This document shows positions 15,580 to 25,165 of a stretch of DNA of 64,000 bases, one piece after another. The stretch's first letter is position 1; each line of letters opens with the position of its first letter. A program made the translations under genes and the position numbers. Source of the DNA: Novosphingobium decolorationis (GTDB lineage: Bacteria; Pseudomonadota; Alphaproteobacteria; Sphingomonadales; Sphingomonadaceae); the NCBI RefSeq assembly GCF_018417475.1, contig NZ_CP054856.1, positions 558,001-622,000 on the forward strand. Direction: 5' to 3'. The notes under the pieces were generated by a model, which searched no databases, had not been told where the DNA came from, and was given only the letters and a program-made list of their open reading frames with translations.

Positions 15580-17796
15580 ATGCCCTTCACCCTGTTTTCC
15601 AGCCTCGATCCGGACCACGTCCTCGACGAGATCGCCCGCGTTGAACGGGCGGTGGCGCGCGGCGACATGTCGGCGCGCACCGAAATGACCTACGGCCAGG
15701 GCCAGACCCGTGCCGTGCTCGACGCGGTCAACCGTCTGGTCGACACCTGCCTCCAGCCCACCGAAGCGCTCAGCCGCGAGATCTCGGCGATGACCGCCGA
15801 ACACGATCGCGGCGACATCGACGCGGTGATCCCGGCCCAGGACTTCCACGGCGAATTCGCGGTCATGGCGCGCCACATCAACGAGCTTGTCGCGGCCCAC
15901 ATCACCGTCAAGAAGAAGGCGATGGCCTGCGTGCGCGAGTTCAGCGAAGGCAATTTCGACGCGCGCCTCGAACAGTTCCCGGGCAAGAAGGCCTTCATCA
16001 ACGAGACTATCGAGACCCTGCGCCACAACCTCTCCGGCCTCATCACCGAGATGACCCACATGGCGAGCGAACACGAACGCGGCGACATCGACGTCTTCGT
16101 TCCGGCCGAGAAGTTCGCGGGCGATTTCGGCGCCATGGCGCGCGGCATCAACGCGATGGTCGCGAGCCATATCGAGGTCAAGAAGAAGGCCATGGCCTGC
16201 GTCAAGGCGATCAGCGAGGGCGACTTCGACGCCAAGCTGGAGGAACTTCCCGGCAAGAAGGCCTTCATCAACCGCACCATCGATACCCTCAGCCGCAACC
16301 TCCAGGGCCTCGTCGACGAGATGAAGCACATGGCCGAGGAGCACGAGCGCGGCGACATCGACGTCTTCCTCCCGGTCGACAAGTTCGACGGCGACTTCGC
16401 CGACGTGGCGCGCGGCATCAACGAGATGGTCAAAGGCCATATCGCGGTCAAGAAGAAGGCCATGGCCTGCATCCGCGAATTCGGCGAAGGCAACTTCGAT
16501 GCCCCGCTCGAACGCTTCCCGGGCAAGAAGGCCTTCATCAACGAGACGGTCGAGACGCTGCGTTCGAACCTGCGCGACATCACCGCCGAGATCCAGCGCC
16601 TGATCCTGGCCTCCACCGCCGGCAAGCTCGAAACCCGCGGCGATGATCGCCGCTTCGTGGGCGATTTCGCCAGCCTCATCGCAGGGATCAACGGCATGCT
16701 CGATGCCATCCTTGATCCCATTGCCGAGGGCAACCGCGTGCTGGCGCTGGTGAGCCAGGGCAACCTGCTCCAGACCGTCGATATCACTTGCGAGGGCGAT
16801 CACCAGCGCATGAAGGACGCCATCAACGCGCTTGTCGGCAACCTGCGCCAGTTTGCCCGCGACGTCGGCGAGGCGGCCAACAAGGTCGCCAGCGGATCGA
16901 GCCAGATCGCGGGCAGCTCGCAGCAGCTTTCCGAAGGCGCGACCGAGCAGGCCGCCTCGACCGAAGAAGCCTCCGCCTCGATGGAAGAGATGGCCGCCAA
17001 CATCAAGCAGAACGCGGACAACGCCTCGCAGACCGAGAAGATCGCCCGCCAGTCCTCCAAGGACGCCGAGCTTTCGGGCGTTGCCGTGGAAAAGGCCGTG
17101 GGCGCGATGCGCACGATCGCCGAGAAGATTTCCATCGTCCAGGAAATCGCCCGCCAGACCGACCTCCTTGCCCTCAACGCGGCGGTCGAGGCCGCCCGCG
17201 CGGGCGAGCACGGCAAGGGCTTTGCGGTCGTCGCCTCCGAAGTGCGCAAGCTGGCCGAACGCAGCCAGAGCGCAGCCTCCGAGATCGTCTCGGTGTCCTC
17301 CGACACGGTCAAGGCCGCGGCCGAGGCGGGCGAGATGCTGGGCAAGCTTGTTCCCGACATCCGCCGCACCGCCGAGCTCGTTTCCGAGATCAGCGCGGCC
17401 TGCCGCGAACAGGATATCGGCGCCTCGCAGATCAACGATGCGATCCAGCAGCTCGACAAGGTCACCCAGCAGAACGCCCACGCCTCCGAGCTGATCTCCT
17501 CCACCTCGGACGGCCTCGCCGGACAGGCCGGTGATCTGCAGAACTCGATCACCTTCTTCCAGGTCGGCGCCGGCGAGGGTGGGGCGCGCATGCTGCGCGC
17601 CAGCCCGGCCCCCGCGCCGCGCCAGGCCGCCCTGCCCCAGCCCGCCCCGCGGTCCGCTCCCAAGGCGCCCGCGCGTTCCTCCGGCCCCAAGCCCGGCAGC
17701 GTCCAGCACCAGCAAAGCCGTGCCCAGGGCTTCACCCTCGACATGAACATGGGCGGCCCGGACTCCGACGACGCCGACTTCGGGTTCGCTGCCTGA
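15580..17796 (+). CDS. Soluble methyl-accepting chemotaxis receptor with three 90-residue HAMP-like repeats
   Basis: A 738-residue receptor without signal peptide or membrane segment, so cytoplasmic. Residues 71-340 are three nearly identical 90-residue units (each with a VKKKAMAC block at 110, 200 and 290 and an [13 protein letters not shown] segment), the tandem HAMP-like architecture of soluble alphaproteobacterial receptors. A further HAMP-like stretch runs to about 440. The signalling hairpin follows, with the conserved tip ([20 protein letters not shown]). The tail is Pro/Ala-rich and ends in [11 protein letters not shown] with no NWETF-type pentapeptide. It should cluster with both CheW proteins and CheA and be modified by the CheR and CheB encoded downstream. 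The signal sensed is unknown. Confidence 0.93.
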   Translation: MPFTLFSSLDPDHVLDEIARVERAVARGDMSARTEMTYGQGQTRAVLDAVNRLVDTCLQPTEALSREISAMTAEHDRGDIDAVIPAQDFHGEFAVMARHINELVAAHITVKKKAMACVREFSEGNFDARLEQFPGKKAFINETIETLRHNLSGLITEMTHMASEHERGDIDVFVPAEKFAGDFGAMARGINAMVASHIEVKKKAMACVKAISEGDFDAKLEELPGKKAFINRTIDTLSRNLQGLVDEMKHMAEEHERGDIDVFLPVDKFDGDFADVARGINEMVKGHIAVKKKAMACIREFGEGNFDAPLERFPGKKAFINETVETLRSNLRDITAEIQRLILASTAGKLETRGDDRRFVGDFASLIAGINGMLDAILDPIAEGNRVLALVSQGNLLQTVDITCEGDHQRMKDAINALVGNLRQFARDVGEAANKVASGSSQIAGSSQQLSEGATEQAASTEEASASMEEMAANIKQNADNASQTEKIARQSSKDAELSGVAVEKAVGAMRTIAEKISIVQEIARQTDLLALNAAVEAARAGEHGKGFAVVASEVRKLAERSQSAASEIVSVSSDTVKAAAEAGEMLGKLVPDIRRTAELVSEISAACREQDIGASQINDAIQQLDKVTQQNAHASELISSTSDGLAGQAGDLQNSITFFQVGAGEGGARMLRASPAPAPRQAALPQPAPRSAPKAPARSSGPKPGSVQHQQSRAQGFTLDMNMGGPDSDDADFGFAA
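15790..16599 (+). repeat. Three in-frame 270-bp tandem repeats within the receptor gene
   Basis: The period is exactly 90 codons: VKKKAMAC begins at residues 110, 200 and 290, and KKAFIN at 136, 226 and 316. Similarity is strongest around these blocks and the HERGDID segment. The exact spacing indicates duplication of a complete HAMP-like pair, with copy number potentially variable. Confidence 0.85.
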
Positions 17797-17827
17797 TCCC
17801 TTCCTTCCTCCTGCAAGCGGGCCCGCC

Positions 17828-18691
17828 ATGAACGACGCTGCCTTCGTCCCCTTCGAGAACCCCGCGGCCGGGGACACCATCTCCCCGGCCCAGTTCAAGG
17901 GCCTTGCCGCCCTCATTCGCGAGCACACCGGGATCAACCTGGCACCGGCCAAGCGCACCATGCTGGAGGGACGGCTGCGCCGCTGCGCGCGCGAAGGGGG
18001 CCACGCGACCCTGGGCGCCTATTGCAAGTGGATCCTCTCGCAGGATCATGGCGCGGACGAGATCGAGAACCTCATCAACGCGGTCACCACCAACAAGACC
18101 GACTTCTTCCGCGAGCCACGCCATTTCGACTACCTGACCGAAACCATCCTGCCCCAGTTGCTCGAGAGCGGTCGCCGGGAGGTGCGCTGCTGGAGCGCGG
18201 CCTGCTCGACAGGGGCGGAACCCTACACCATCGCCATGCTGCTCGACGCCTTTGCCCAGCGCAATTCCGGTTTCGAGTACTCGATCCTCGCCACTGACCT
18301 CGACACGCGTGTCCTCTCCACCGCGATCCGGGGCATCTACCCGCGCGAGATGGTGGACCCCGTGCCCGCCACCTTGCGCAAGGCCTACGTCATGGACGCC
18401 AAGGACCCGCGCCGCGGCGAAATCCGCATCGCGCCTGCCCTGCGCCGCAAGATCGCGTTCGGCCGCCTCAACCTCATGGACCGACACTACGCCATCGGCG
18501 AGCCGGTCGACATGATCTTCTGCCGCAACGTGCTCATCTACTTCGACCGCCCCACGCAGGAGGCCGTGGTCAACCGCCTGTGCGACCAGCTGCGCCCCGG
18601 TGGCTACCTGTTCCTGGGCCATTCGGAATCGATCAGCGGATTCCAGCATAACCTGACGGCCGCATCCGGCACCGTCTTCCAGAGGAACTGA
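17828..18691 (+). CDS. cheR: CheR receptor methyltransferase
   Basis: A 287-residue SAM-dependent methyltransferase that esterifies receptor glutamates. It has the N-terminal helical CheR domain ([21 protein letters not shown]), the SAM loop [15 protein letters not shown], the acidic strand [11 protein letters not shown] and the post-motif [15 protein letters not shown]. The C-terminal [12 protein letters not shown] segment is typical. No TPR or pentapeptide-binding extension is needed and none is seen. It starts 31 nt after the receptor gene and lies 4 nt before cheB, so the methylation pair is made together. Confidence 0.95.
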   Translation: MNDAAFVPFENPAAGDTISPAQFKGLAALIREHTGINLAPAKRTMLEGRLRRCAREGGHATLGAYCKWILSQDHGADEIENLINAVTTNKTDFFREPRHFDYLTETILPQLLESGRREVRCWSAACSTGAEPYTIAMLLDAFAQRNSGFEYSILATDLDTRVLSTAIRGIYPREMVDPVPATLRKAYVMDAKDPRRGEIRIAPALRRKIAFGRLNLMDRHYAIGEPVDMIFCRNVLIYFDRPTQEAVVNRLCDQLRPGGYLFLGHSESISGFQHNLTAASGTVFQRN

Positions 18692-18695
18692 CCCG

Positions 18696-19778
18696 ATGCC
18701 CCTTGCCAAGACGCGCGTGCTCATCGTCGATGACAGCGCGAGCGTGCGCCAGACGATGAAGGCGATCCTCGAAGAGGACCCGGTGATCGAGGTCATCGCG
18801 ACCGCGGCCGATCCCTTCGCCGCCGCGCGCATCATCCAGACCGAAGTGCCCGACGTCATCACGCTTGATGTGGAAATGCCGCGCATGGACGGCATCACCT
18901 TCCTGCGCAAGCTGATGAGCCAGTGCCCGGTCCCCGTGGTCATGTGCTCCTCGCTCACCGAAGACGGCTCCGACACGCTGATGGAGGCGCTCGAGGCGGG
19001 CGCGGTGGACGTGATCCTCAAGCCCCGTGTCGGGGTGGCCGAGCATCTCCAGGAGGCCCGTGCCACGATCCGCGACGTCGTCAAGGCCGCCGCCCGCGCC
19101 CGCGTCGGGGGGCTCAAGCCCACAGTCCTGCCCTCGCTGGAACCGCAGAAGAAGCTCACCGCCGACGCCATGCTGCCCCCGCCCGACGGGCGCCCGATGA
19201 GCCGCACGACCGAGATGGTCGTGTGCATCGGCGCCTCGACCGGCGGCACCGAGGCGCTGCGCGAAGTGCTTCAGGCGCTTCCCGCCAACGCGCCGGGCGT
19301 CGTCGTCGTCCAGCACATGCCCGAGAACTTCACCCGCGCCTTCGCCAAGCGGCTCGACAGCCTGTGCGAGGTAAGCGTCAAGGAAGCCGAGGACGGCGAC
19401 ACGGTCATGCGCGGCCACGTCCTGATCGCGCCGGGGGGCAAGCACACCCTGCTTGAACGTCAGGGCGCGCGCTACCTCGTCGCGGTGCGCGACGGGCCGC
19501 TGGTCTCGCGCCACCGCCCCTCGGTCGACGTGCTGTTCCGCTCGGCCGCGCGCTCGGCCGGGTCCAACGCGGTCGGCGTCATCATGACCGGCATGGGCGA
19601 TGACGGCGCACGCGGCCTGCTCGAGATGAAGCAGGGCGGCGCGCGCACCATCGCCCAGGACGAGGCCACCTCGATCGTCTTCGGCATGCCCAAGGAGGCC
19701 ATCGCCCACGGCGCGGTTGATCGCATCGTTCCGCTCTCGGCGATCGCGCGCGAGTTCCTGCAGGCCACGGTCCGCTAG
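18696..19778 (+). CDS. cheB: CheB receptor methylesterase / response regulator
   Basis: A 360-residue protein with an N-terminal receiver (IVDDSASVR; acceptor Asp in [12 protein letters not shown]; Lys in ILKPR) and a C-terminal methylesterase domain. The catalytic triad can be assigned to Ser in [11 protein letters not shown], His in VQHMPENF and Asp in [11 protein letters not shown]. CheA-dependent phosphorylation relieves inhibition and allows receptor demethylation or deamidation. It lies 4 nt after cheR and 3 nt before the next gene. Confidence 0.95.
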   Translation: MPLAKTRVLIVDDSASVRQTMKAILEEDPVIEVIATAADPFAAARIIQTEVPDVITLDVEMPRMDGITFLRKLMSQCPVPVVMCSSLTEDGSDTLMEALEAGAVDVILKPRVGVAEHLQEARATIRDVVKAAARARVGGLKPTVLPSLEPQKKLTADAMLPPPDGRPMSRTTEMVVCIGASTGGTEALREVLQALPANAPGVVVVQHMPENFTRAFAKRLDSLCEVSVKEAEDGDTVMRGHVLIAPGGKHTLLERQGARYLVAVRDGPLVSRHRPSVDVLFRSAARSAGSNAVGVIMTGMGDDGARGLLEMKQGGARTIAQDEATSIVFGMPKEAIAHGAVDRIVPLSAIAREFLQATVR

Positions 19779-19781
19779 GCC

Positions 19782-21533
19782 ATGGCCAGCCTCGCCCACC
19801 GTCTCGACGCCGGGCCGGACGCGCCCGATGGGCGCGCCGACCTCGTGCGCCAGAACCTCGCGGCCGTTGCCGAGGGGCTGAACGGGCATTTCGACAAGGC
19901 CGGGCTCGCGCTCGGCCAGACGGTCGAGACCATCGACATCATCCTGACCGCGCTGCGCGAGGTCGCCGAAGTCTTCGCGCAGAGCGAGGCCACCGTGGCC
20001 ATCGCGACCTTGCGCGATTCGGCAAGCCGGCTTGGCCAGGTCGCGCAGAGCCTGGAGCGGCGCGGCAGCGAGATCGCGGCGATCCACAAGGTATCGCGCG
20101 ACCTGCGCCGCGCCATAAGCGAAGTCCAGCGCTGCCTGCAGGTCCTCCAGATCTATGCGATGAACGTGAAGATCGCGGCCTCGGGCGCCCCCGACTTCGT
20201 GAACTTCGCCGACGAGATGAACGTGAAGCTGGGCGCGGGCAACCGCGAGACCGACGCCTTTTCCCTCAAGCTCGCCGAACTCGACACCAGCATCACCTCG
20301 ATGCAGGGCATCGACGCCCGGCTCCTGCGCGAATGCCGCAAGGTCATCCCCCAGGTGCCCGACCGGCTTGCCCGCGACGCCGAAGCGCTCGCCAGCCACC
20401 AGGACGAGCTTGTTGACCTGGCCGAGGCCACCTCGAACCACGCCCGCGCGATCCAGGGCGAGCTGGCGAGCGCGCTGACCGCGCTCCAGGTCGGTGACCG
20501 CGCGCGCCAGCGCCTCGAACACGTCTGCCAGGCCTGCACGCGGCTCGACGAGGCGGCAGGGAAGGCCCTGTCCGCCCCCCAGCGCGGCCATGTCCTTGCC
20601 CTTCTCCACGCGCAGGTCGAGGACACCGCCGACGAGTATGCGCGCGATACCCGCGCGCTCGTCGCCGCGCTCCAGCGCCTGCGCACCAATGCCGAAAAGC
20701 TGACCGCGCTGCAGGACCGCGACACCTTCGACGAGCAGGCCGGCGCCCTGTTCCTGCGCCGCATGGAAGACGGCATCGCGGAAGCCGCCGGGATGATCGG
20801 CCAGCTCCACGAAGCCGACGTTCAGGCCGAGGCCACGCTCGGCGTGATCCTGGCGACCGTGGCAACCGTGACCGAGCGCGTGGCCGCGATCCGCAACTTG
20901 CGCGTCGATGTGCGCCAGATGGCGATCAACATCGGCCTGCGCTGCCGCAAGACCGAGGTCATCGGACGCCCCGTCTCGATCATCGCCAACGAAATCCGCA
21001 GCCACTCCGACAAGCTCGACACGCTGATCGCCGGGATCAACACCGCCGAAGCCGAACTGGTCGCCATCTCGGAGCGCATGCGCACGATGGCGGGCAACGG
21101 CGATGGCGCGGTGGGCACCGGACTTTCCGAGGCGCTCGCAACCATCCGTGACAGCGCGCAGGCGACCGACATGGCCATGGCCACCGTTGAGCAAGGCGCG
21201 ATCGGCATGGCCGAGCTGATGGAACAGACCCAGGGCTTCCTTGCCGCCGCGCTTCAGATGGCGCCCGGCATTGCCGAGGAAGCCCAGGCGCTGGCCGCCA
21301 GCCCGCTATCCCCCGCCGCGCCGGGCGACGACGGCCCCTTGCGCCTCCTTCTGGAAGACATTGCGGGAAGCTACACGATGGCGGGCGAGCGCAGTGTGCA
21401 CAACCGCTTCCTGCGCCCCGGTATGGTGGCGCTGAACACAAGCGGGAACGCTCACTCCCCCAGCGCTTCGGACGATGGGGGAGGGTTCGAGGGCTTCGAT
21501 GATTTCGACGACTTCGACGATGGCCTGTTCTAG
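19782..21533 (+). CDS. Unknown long helical protein of the chemotaxis operon
   Basis: A 583-residue, almost wholly helical protein encoded 3 nt after cheB. No family can be named with certainty. Two regions look like worn-down receptor hairpin tips: YAMNVKIAASGAPDFVNFADEM near 125-147, and MAINIGLRCRKTEVIGRPVS at 380-399 followed by an NEIR motif. Between them lies LQVGDRARQRLEHV with Asp239 and Gln243, the D-x3-Q spacing of the CheZ phosphatase active site, and the operon otherwise lacks a phosphatase gene. The C-terminus is an acidic-aromatic tail, GFEGFDDFDDFDDGLF, possibly a docking peptide. No membrane segment is seen. It is either a receptor-derived scaffold or a CheY-P phosphatase; both are inferences. 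Confidence 0.75.
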   Translation: MASLAHRLDAGPDAPDGRADLVRQNLAAVAEGLNGHFDKAGLALGQTVETIDIILTALREVAEVFAQSEATVAIATLRDSASRLGQVAQSLERRGSEIAAIHKVSRDLRRAISEVQRCLQVLQIYAMNVKIAASGAPDFVNFADEMNVKLGAGNRETDAFSLKLAELDTSITSMQGIDARLLRECRKVIPQVPDRLARDAEALASHQDELVDLAEATSNHARAIQGELASALTALQVGDRARQRLEHVCQACTRLDEAAGKALSAPQRGHVLALLHAQVEDTADEYARDTRALVAALQRLRTNAEKLTALQDRDTFDEQAGALFLRRMEDGIAEAAGMIGQLHEADVQAEATLGVILATVATVTERVAAIRNLRVDVRQMAINIGLRCRKTEVIGRPVSIIANEIRSHSDKLDTLIAGINTAEAELVAISERMRTMAGNGDGAVGTGLSEALATIRDSAQATDMAMATVEQGAIGMAELMEQTQGFLAAALQMAPGIAEEAQALAASPLSPAAPGDDGPLRLLLEDIAGSYTMAGERSVHNRFLRPGMVALNTSGNAHSPSASDDGGGFEGFDDFDDFDDGLF

Positions 21534-22855
21534 ATCTCGCGCGCCGCGCCCTTGAGGCCCAGGAGCGCGAGGATCGCGATGAACGAGCCCAGCCCCATGA
21601 CCACGGCGACGCCCTGCAGGCCAAGTCCGCCCTCGAACAGGAAGCCGGCCAGCACTGGCCCCAGCGCCGCGCCCCCGCGCCCGATGCCGATGACGAAGCC
21701 GGTGCCGCCCGCGCGCGCCTCGGTCGGATAGGCTCCGGCGATCAGCGAGTAGAAGGCGACCATGCCCGCATTGGTGAAGAAGCCCGCCGATGCGGCGGCC
21801 CAGGACAGGCCCGAAAGGTCACCCGCCCCGCGCCCGAAGTTGATGACAAGCAGCGTCGAGCAGGCGAGCGCAGCCACCATCAGCGGGCGCAGGCCGATGC
21901 GCAGCAGCAGGACGCTCAGAAGCAGCGAGCCCAGGAGGCCGCCGATGTTGGCAAAGACAAGCACGCCCCCGGCCGAGGACGGCGCATAGCCCATGTCGAC
22001 CACGATCTTGGGCACCCACTTCAGGATGAAGTAGAAGGTCATGACGTGGGTGAAATAGGCAATGGTCAGAAGGATGGTGGTGCGGCGAAGATCGGGCGCA
22101 AACAGCCGCGCGGTCGAGACTTTCGCGCGCGGCGCAAGTTCCGGCTCGGTCACGGCCGCGACAGCCGAATGGCCAAGTCCGGCCAGCGCGCGGTTGACCT
22201 TGGCAAGACGGCCCGAGCGCCCACCCTGCATGAGGAAGCCCACGCTCTCGGGCACGAGCAGCATCACGATGGGGATCAACGCCGCGCTGACCACGGCCCC
22301 GAAGATGAAGACATTGCGCCAGCCATCCTCAAGCAGGAACGCGCTGACGAAGGCGCCCCCGGTGATGGCCCCGACGGGATAGCCTGCCGCCATTACCGAG
22401 ATCGCGGCCTTGCGCCACTTGTCGTTGGCGTATTCGGCCACCATCGCGTTGGTGCAGGCGAGCATGCCGCCGATGCCGATGCCGGTGCCAAAGCGCAGCG
22501 CCGCCAGCTGGTAGACCGACCCGACATAGGCCGCCCCCAGCATACCCGTCGCCATGACCGCAAGGCAGGCGAGCGCGGTGGGCTTACGCCCGATCCGGTC
22601 GGCCATGGGGCCCAGCACGAAGGAACCCAGCGCCATGCCGAACAGCTCCATCGACAGGACGATGCCCAGCGCGCCCCGGTCGATCCCCCAGTCCGCCGCG
22701 ATGCCCGGCGAGGCGAAGCTGATGGCGAGGACATCGAACCCGTCGAGCGCGTTCAAAAGGACGCACACCCCGATGGCGAGCACCTGGCGCGCGCGCATGG
22801 GGCCTTGCGCAATCTGGGCGCGGGGATCTGTCGCACCTTGCGGTGATGCGTTCAT
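21530..22855 (-). CDS. MFS transporter of the aromatic acid:H+ symporter type
   Basis: A 441-residue major-facilitator protein with about 12 membrane helices. The AAHS hallmark DGFD lies in helix 1 (LLNALDGFDVLAISF) and the MFS loop 2-3 motif GPMADRIGRKP is intact; a second GRxG-like region is in helix 11. It is the last gene of the ferulate cluster and overlaps the convergent chemotaxis gene by 4 nt at its end. GAGAGGAAG precedes the ATG at 22855. From context it probably imports ferulate, p-coumarate or a product such as vanillate. Specificity is not readable from sequence. Confidence 0.88.
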   Translation of the reverse strand: MNASPQGATDPRAQIAQGPMRARQVLAIGVCVLLNALDGFDVLAISFASPGIAADWGIDRGALGIVLSMELFGMALGSFVLGPMADRIGRKPTALACLAVMATGMLGAAYVGSVYQLAALRFGTGIGIGGMLACTNAMVAEYANDKWRKAAISVMAAGYPVGAITGGAFVSAFLLEDGWRNVFIFGAVVSAALIPIVMLLVPESVGFLMQGGRSGRLAKVNRALAGLGHSAVAAVTEPELAPRAKVSTARLFAPDLRRTTILLTIAYFTHVMTFYFILKWVPKIVVDMGYAPSSAGGVLVFANIGGLLGSLLLSVLLLRIGLRPLMVAALACSTLLVINFGRGAGDLSGLSWAAASAGFFTNAGMVAFYSLIAGAYPTEARAGGTGFVIGIGRGGAALGPVLAGFLFEGGLGLQGVAVVMGLGSFIAILALLGLKGAAREI

Positions 22856-22916
22856 GCCGGACTTCCTCTCTGGCAGCGCTTCTCTGGCGCCGCTGCGTTG
22901 TTCGTGTGCCAGGGGG

Positions 22917-22936
22917 AACGGGCCTTGCGGCCCGTT
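22917..22936. promoter_or_regulatory. Intercistronic hairpin between ferA and the transporter gene
   Basis: AACGGGCC (22917-22924) and GGCCCGTT (22929-22936) form a perfect 8-bp stem with a 4-nt loop, 6 nt past the ferA stop. Read on the gene strand no T run follows, so partial termination or RNA processing is more likely than a full stop. Confidence 0.5.
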
Positions 22937-22941
22937 TCGCC

Positions 22942-25071
22942 TCAGGGTGCGACCGGCTCGACCAGCATCAGGGCGTCGAGCGCGACCACTCCGTGTCCCT
23001 CGGGATAGAGGATAACGGGATTAAGGTCGAGTTCGGAAAGACTTGGCTCTGCACTGAGAACCGCCGCGACCTGCGCGACGAGCGCGGCCAGCGCCGGAAC
23101 GTCCAGCTTGGGCGAACCGCGATAGCCCGATAGCAGCGCGGCCGACTTGAGGCCGAGCAGCCCCTCCTCGATCTGCGCCAGCGTCATGTCGGGGGTGAAC
23201 AGGCACACGTCCTTGAGGATCTCGGCGGTCACGCCGCCAAATCCGGCAAGGACCACCGGCCCCCAGTCCGGATTGTTGCGCCCGCCCACGATCATCTCCA
23301 TGCCGCGCGCGCCCATCTTCTCGATCAGCACGCCGTCGAGCGCGAGCGCGGCGTTGTAGGCCGCGACGTTGTCGTGGATCGTGCCCCACGCGGCGCGCAC
23401 CGCATCCGCATCGGCAAGGTTGAGAAGCACGCCGCCCGCATCGCTCTTGTGGCCCAGCGCCTGCGCCTGCGCTTTCATCGCGACCGGATAGCCCACCTTG
23501 TCGGCCACGGCGACAGCCGCATCCGCGCTGTCGGCAAAACCACCTTCGGGGAAGGCAAGGCCGAGCGGGGCGAGAAGCTCCTTGGCCTGGTACTCGGCAA
23601 CGACGCCCGTGTAGGCATCGAGCCCTGGCACCGGGGTCGGCTCGAACGCGCCCTTCGCAAGGTCCCGGCGCGCGAAGGCGGCGAGGCGCGAAAGCGCGCG
23701 GATCGCACGTTCCGCGTTGGGGAAGCAGGGAATGCCGCGCGCGCGGAAATCGGTGATGATCTCCTCGGGGATCGGCGCGCCTTCATCGAGCCCTGCATAG
23801 ATCAGCGGCTTGGTCGAGGTGCGCCCATCAAGCGCGGCGCGGATCGCAGGCGCCTTGATGCCGATGGTGACGGGATCGGTCTGGATGATCCCGGCGACCA
23901 CCGCGCCGACGCGATCATCGTCGAGCAGCGCGGTGAGGCAATTGGTGTAGATTTCGGGCTGGCTGAGCCCTTGCGCGGTAATGTCGAGCGGATTGCTGAC
24001 CGGCACGAACGGGGGCAGCGCTTCGCGCAGCGCCGGTGCGTTGGCGTCGTCCAGATGCGCCAGGGGCAGATTGAATTCTTCGGCAAGATCGAGCGTCAGT
24101 GCCTTGAACGCGCCCGATTCGCCGAGCACCGCGATGTCGGCGCGTTCCATGTGCGGGCAGTGCATGAGGATCTCGGTGATGTCGCCCAGCTCCTCCAGCG
24201 TCTCGGCGAAGATCACGCCCTCGCGCTCGACCTTGCGGCGCATGAGCGAATAGTCGCCCGCCATCGCGCCGGTGTGGGTGGCCGCGCTCTCGCGCGCCGC
24301 ACTGGACTTGCCCGGATGCAGAAGGACAATCGGCTTACCCGCCCCGCGCGCCCTTGCGGCGACTTCGAGGAAGCGGGCCGGCTTGCGGAACTGCTCGACG
24401 ATCATGGCGATGACGTGGGTTTCGTCATCTTCGAGCAGCCATTCGACGTAGTCTTCCACGCCGCTCGCCGCTTCGTTGCCGGTCGAGACCGAATAGCTGA
24501 TCGGCAGGTCGCGCGCGCCGAAGGTCGCGCCCAGCACCGCAGCCATCGCGCCCGACTGGGAGACGACGCCCAGCGCGCGGCGTCCGGCGGGCGGCAGCGC
24601 CTGCGTTTCCACGAAGGTCAGCGGCACGGCATCGACGTAGTTGACCGCGCCCAGGCAATTGGGCCCCTCGATGACCATGCCGTGCTCGGCCGCGATCCGG
24701 GCGATCTCGGCCTGCTGGGCCTTGCCCTCCTCGCCGCCCTCGGCAAAGCCCGCCGAGAAGATGATGGCCCCGCCCGCCTTGCGCGCGGCAAGCCCCTTCA
24801 CCGCGTCGAGCACGGCGGGCTGCGGGATCGCCAGAACGGCCACGTCCACGCCCTCGGGCAGCGCCTCGACGCTGGGGTAGCAGCGGTGCGTGCCGATCGT
24901 TTCGCGCTTGGGATTGACCGGGTAGATGGCGCCCGAATAGCCGTTGCGTTCCAGGTTCGTGAGCACCGAGGCGCCCAGTGCGCCCGGCTTGTCGCTCGCG
25001 CCCACGATGGCGATCGAGCGCGGCTTCAGGAAACGCGAAATGGCGTCGTGCGAAAGGGTGGTAACGGTCAT
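22942..25071 (-). CDS. ferA: Feruloyl-CoA synthetase, NDP-forming acyl-CoA ligase type
   Basis: A 709-residue single-chain ligase of the acetyl-CoA synthetase (ADP-forming) superfamily. An N-terminal CoA-binding Rossmann domain (IAIVGASDKPGALGAS) is followed by succinyl-CoA-ligase-like domains with a likely phospho-His in ATHTGAMAGD. A C-terminal ATP-grasp domain completes the chain (VGYPVAMKAQAQALGHKSD; ELDLNPVIL). The FerA of Sphingobium SYK-6 is of this class, unlike the AMP-forming Fcs of pseudomonads. The adjacent hydratase-lyase gene makes ferulate or another hydroxycinnamate the probable substrate. It lies 94 nt downstream of ferB on the same strand. A generic acyl-CoA ligase cannot be excluded from the sequence alone. 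Confidence 0.85.
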   Translation of the reverse strand: MTVTTLSHDAISRFLKPRSIAIVGASDKPGALGASVLTNLERNGYSGAIYPVNPKRETIGTHRCYPSVEALPEGVDVAVLAIPQPAVLDAVKGLAARKAGGAIIFSAGFAEGGEEGKAQQAEIARIAAEHGMVIEGPNCLGAVNYVDAVPLTFVETQALPPAGRRALGVVSQSGAMAAVLGATFGARDLPISYSVSTGNEAASGVEDYVEWLLEDDETHVIAMIVEQFRKPARFLEVAARARGAGKPIVLLHPGKSSAARESAATHTGAMAGDYSLMRRKVEREGVIFAETLEELGDITEILMHCPHMERADIAVLGESGAFKALTLDLAEEFNLPLAHLDDANAPALREALPPFVPVSNPLDITAQGLSQPEIYTNCLTALLDDDRVGAVVAGIIQTDPVTIGIKAPAIRAALDGRTSTKPLIYAGLDEGAPIPEEIITDFRARGIPCFPNAERAIRALSRLAAFARRDLAKGAFEPTPVPGLDAYTGVVAEYQAKELLAPLGLAFPEGGFADSADAAVAVADKVGYPVAMKAQAQALGHKSDAGGVLLNLADADAVRAAWGTIHDNVAAYNAALALDGVLIEKMGARGMEMIVGGRNNPDWGPVVLAGFGGVTAEILKDVCLFTPDMTLAQIEEGLLGLKSAALLSGYRGSPKLDVPALAALVAQVAAVLSAEPSLSELDLNPVILYPEGHGVVALDALMLVEPVAP

Positions 25072-25165
25072 TCTGGAGGCCTCTCCCGGCGAGGTTCGGG
25101 TGAATGGGGGATGGGTCAGGGGATGACGGGGCCCGCCGCTGCGACGTGGCCCCGTCCCGTGAAGG

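Noticed and set aside
14884-17961. A 1025-codon minus-strand open frame opposite the receptor gene
   Set aside because: The repeats in it only mirror the 270-bp repeats of the receptor gene. Composition is non-protein-like and no ribosome site is seen.
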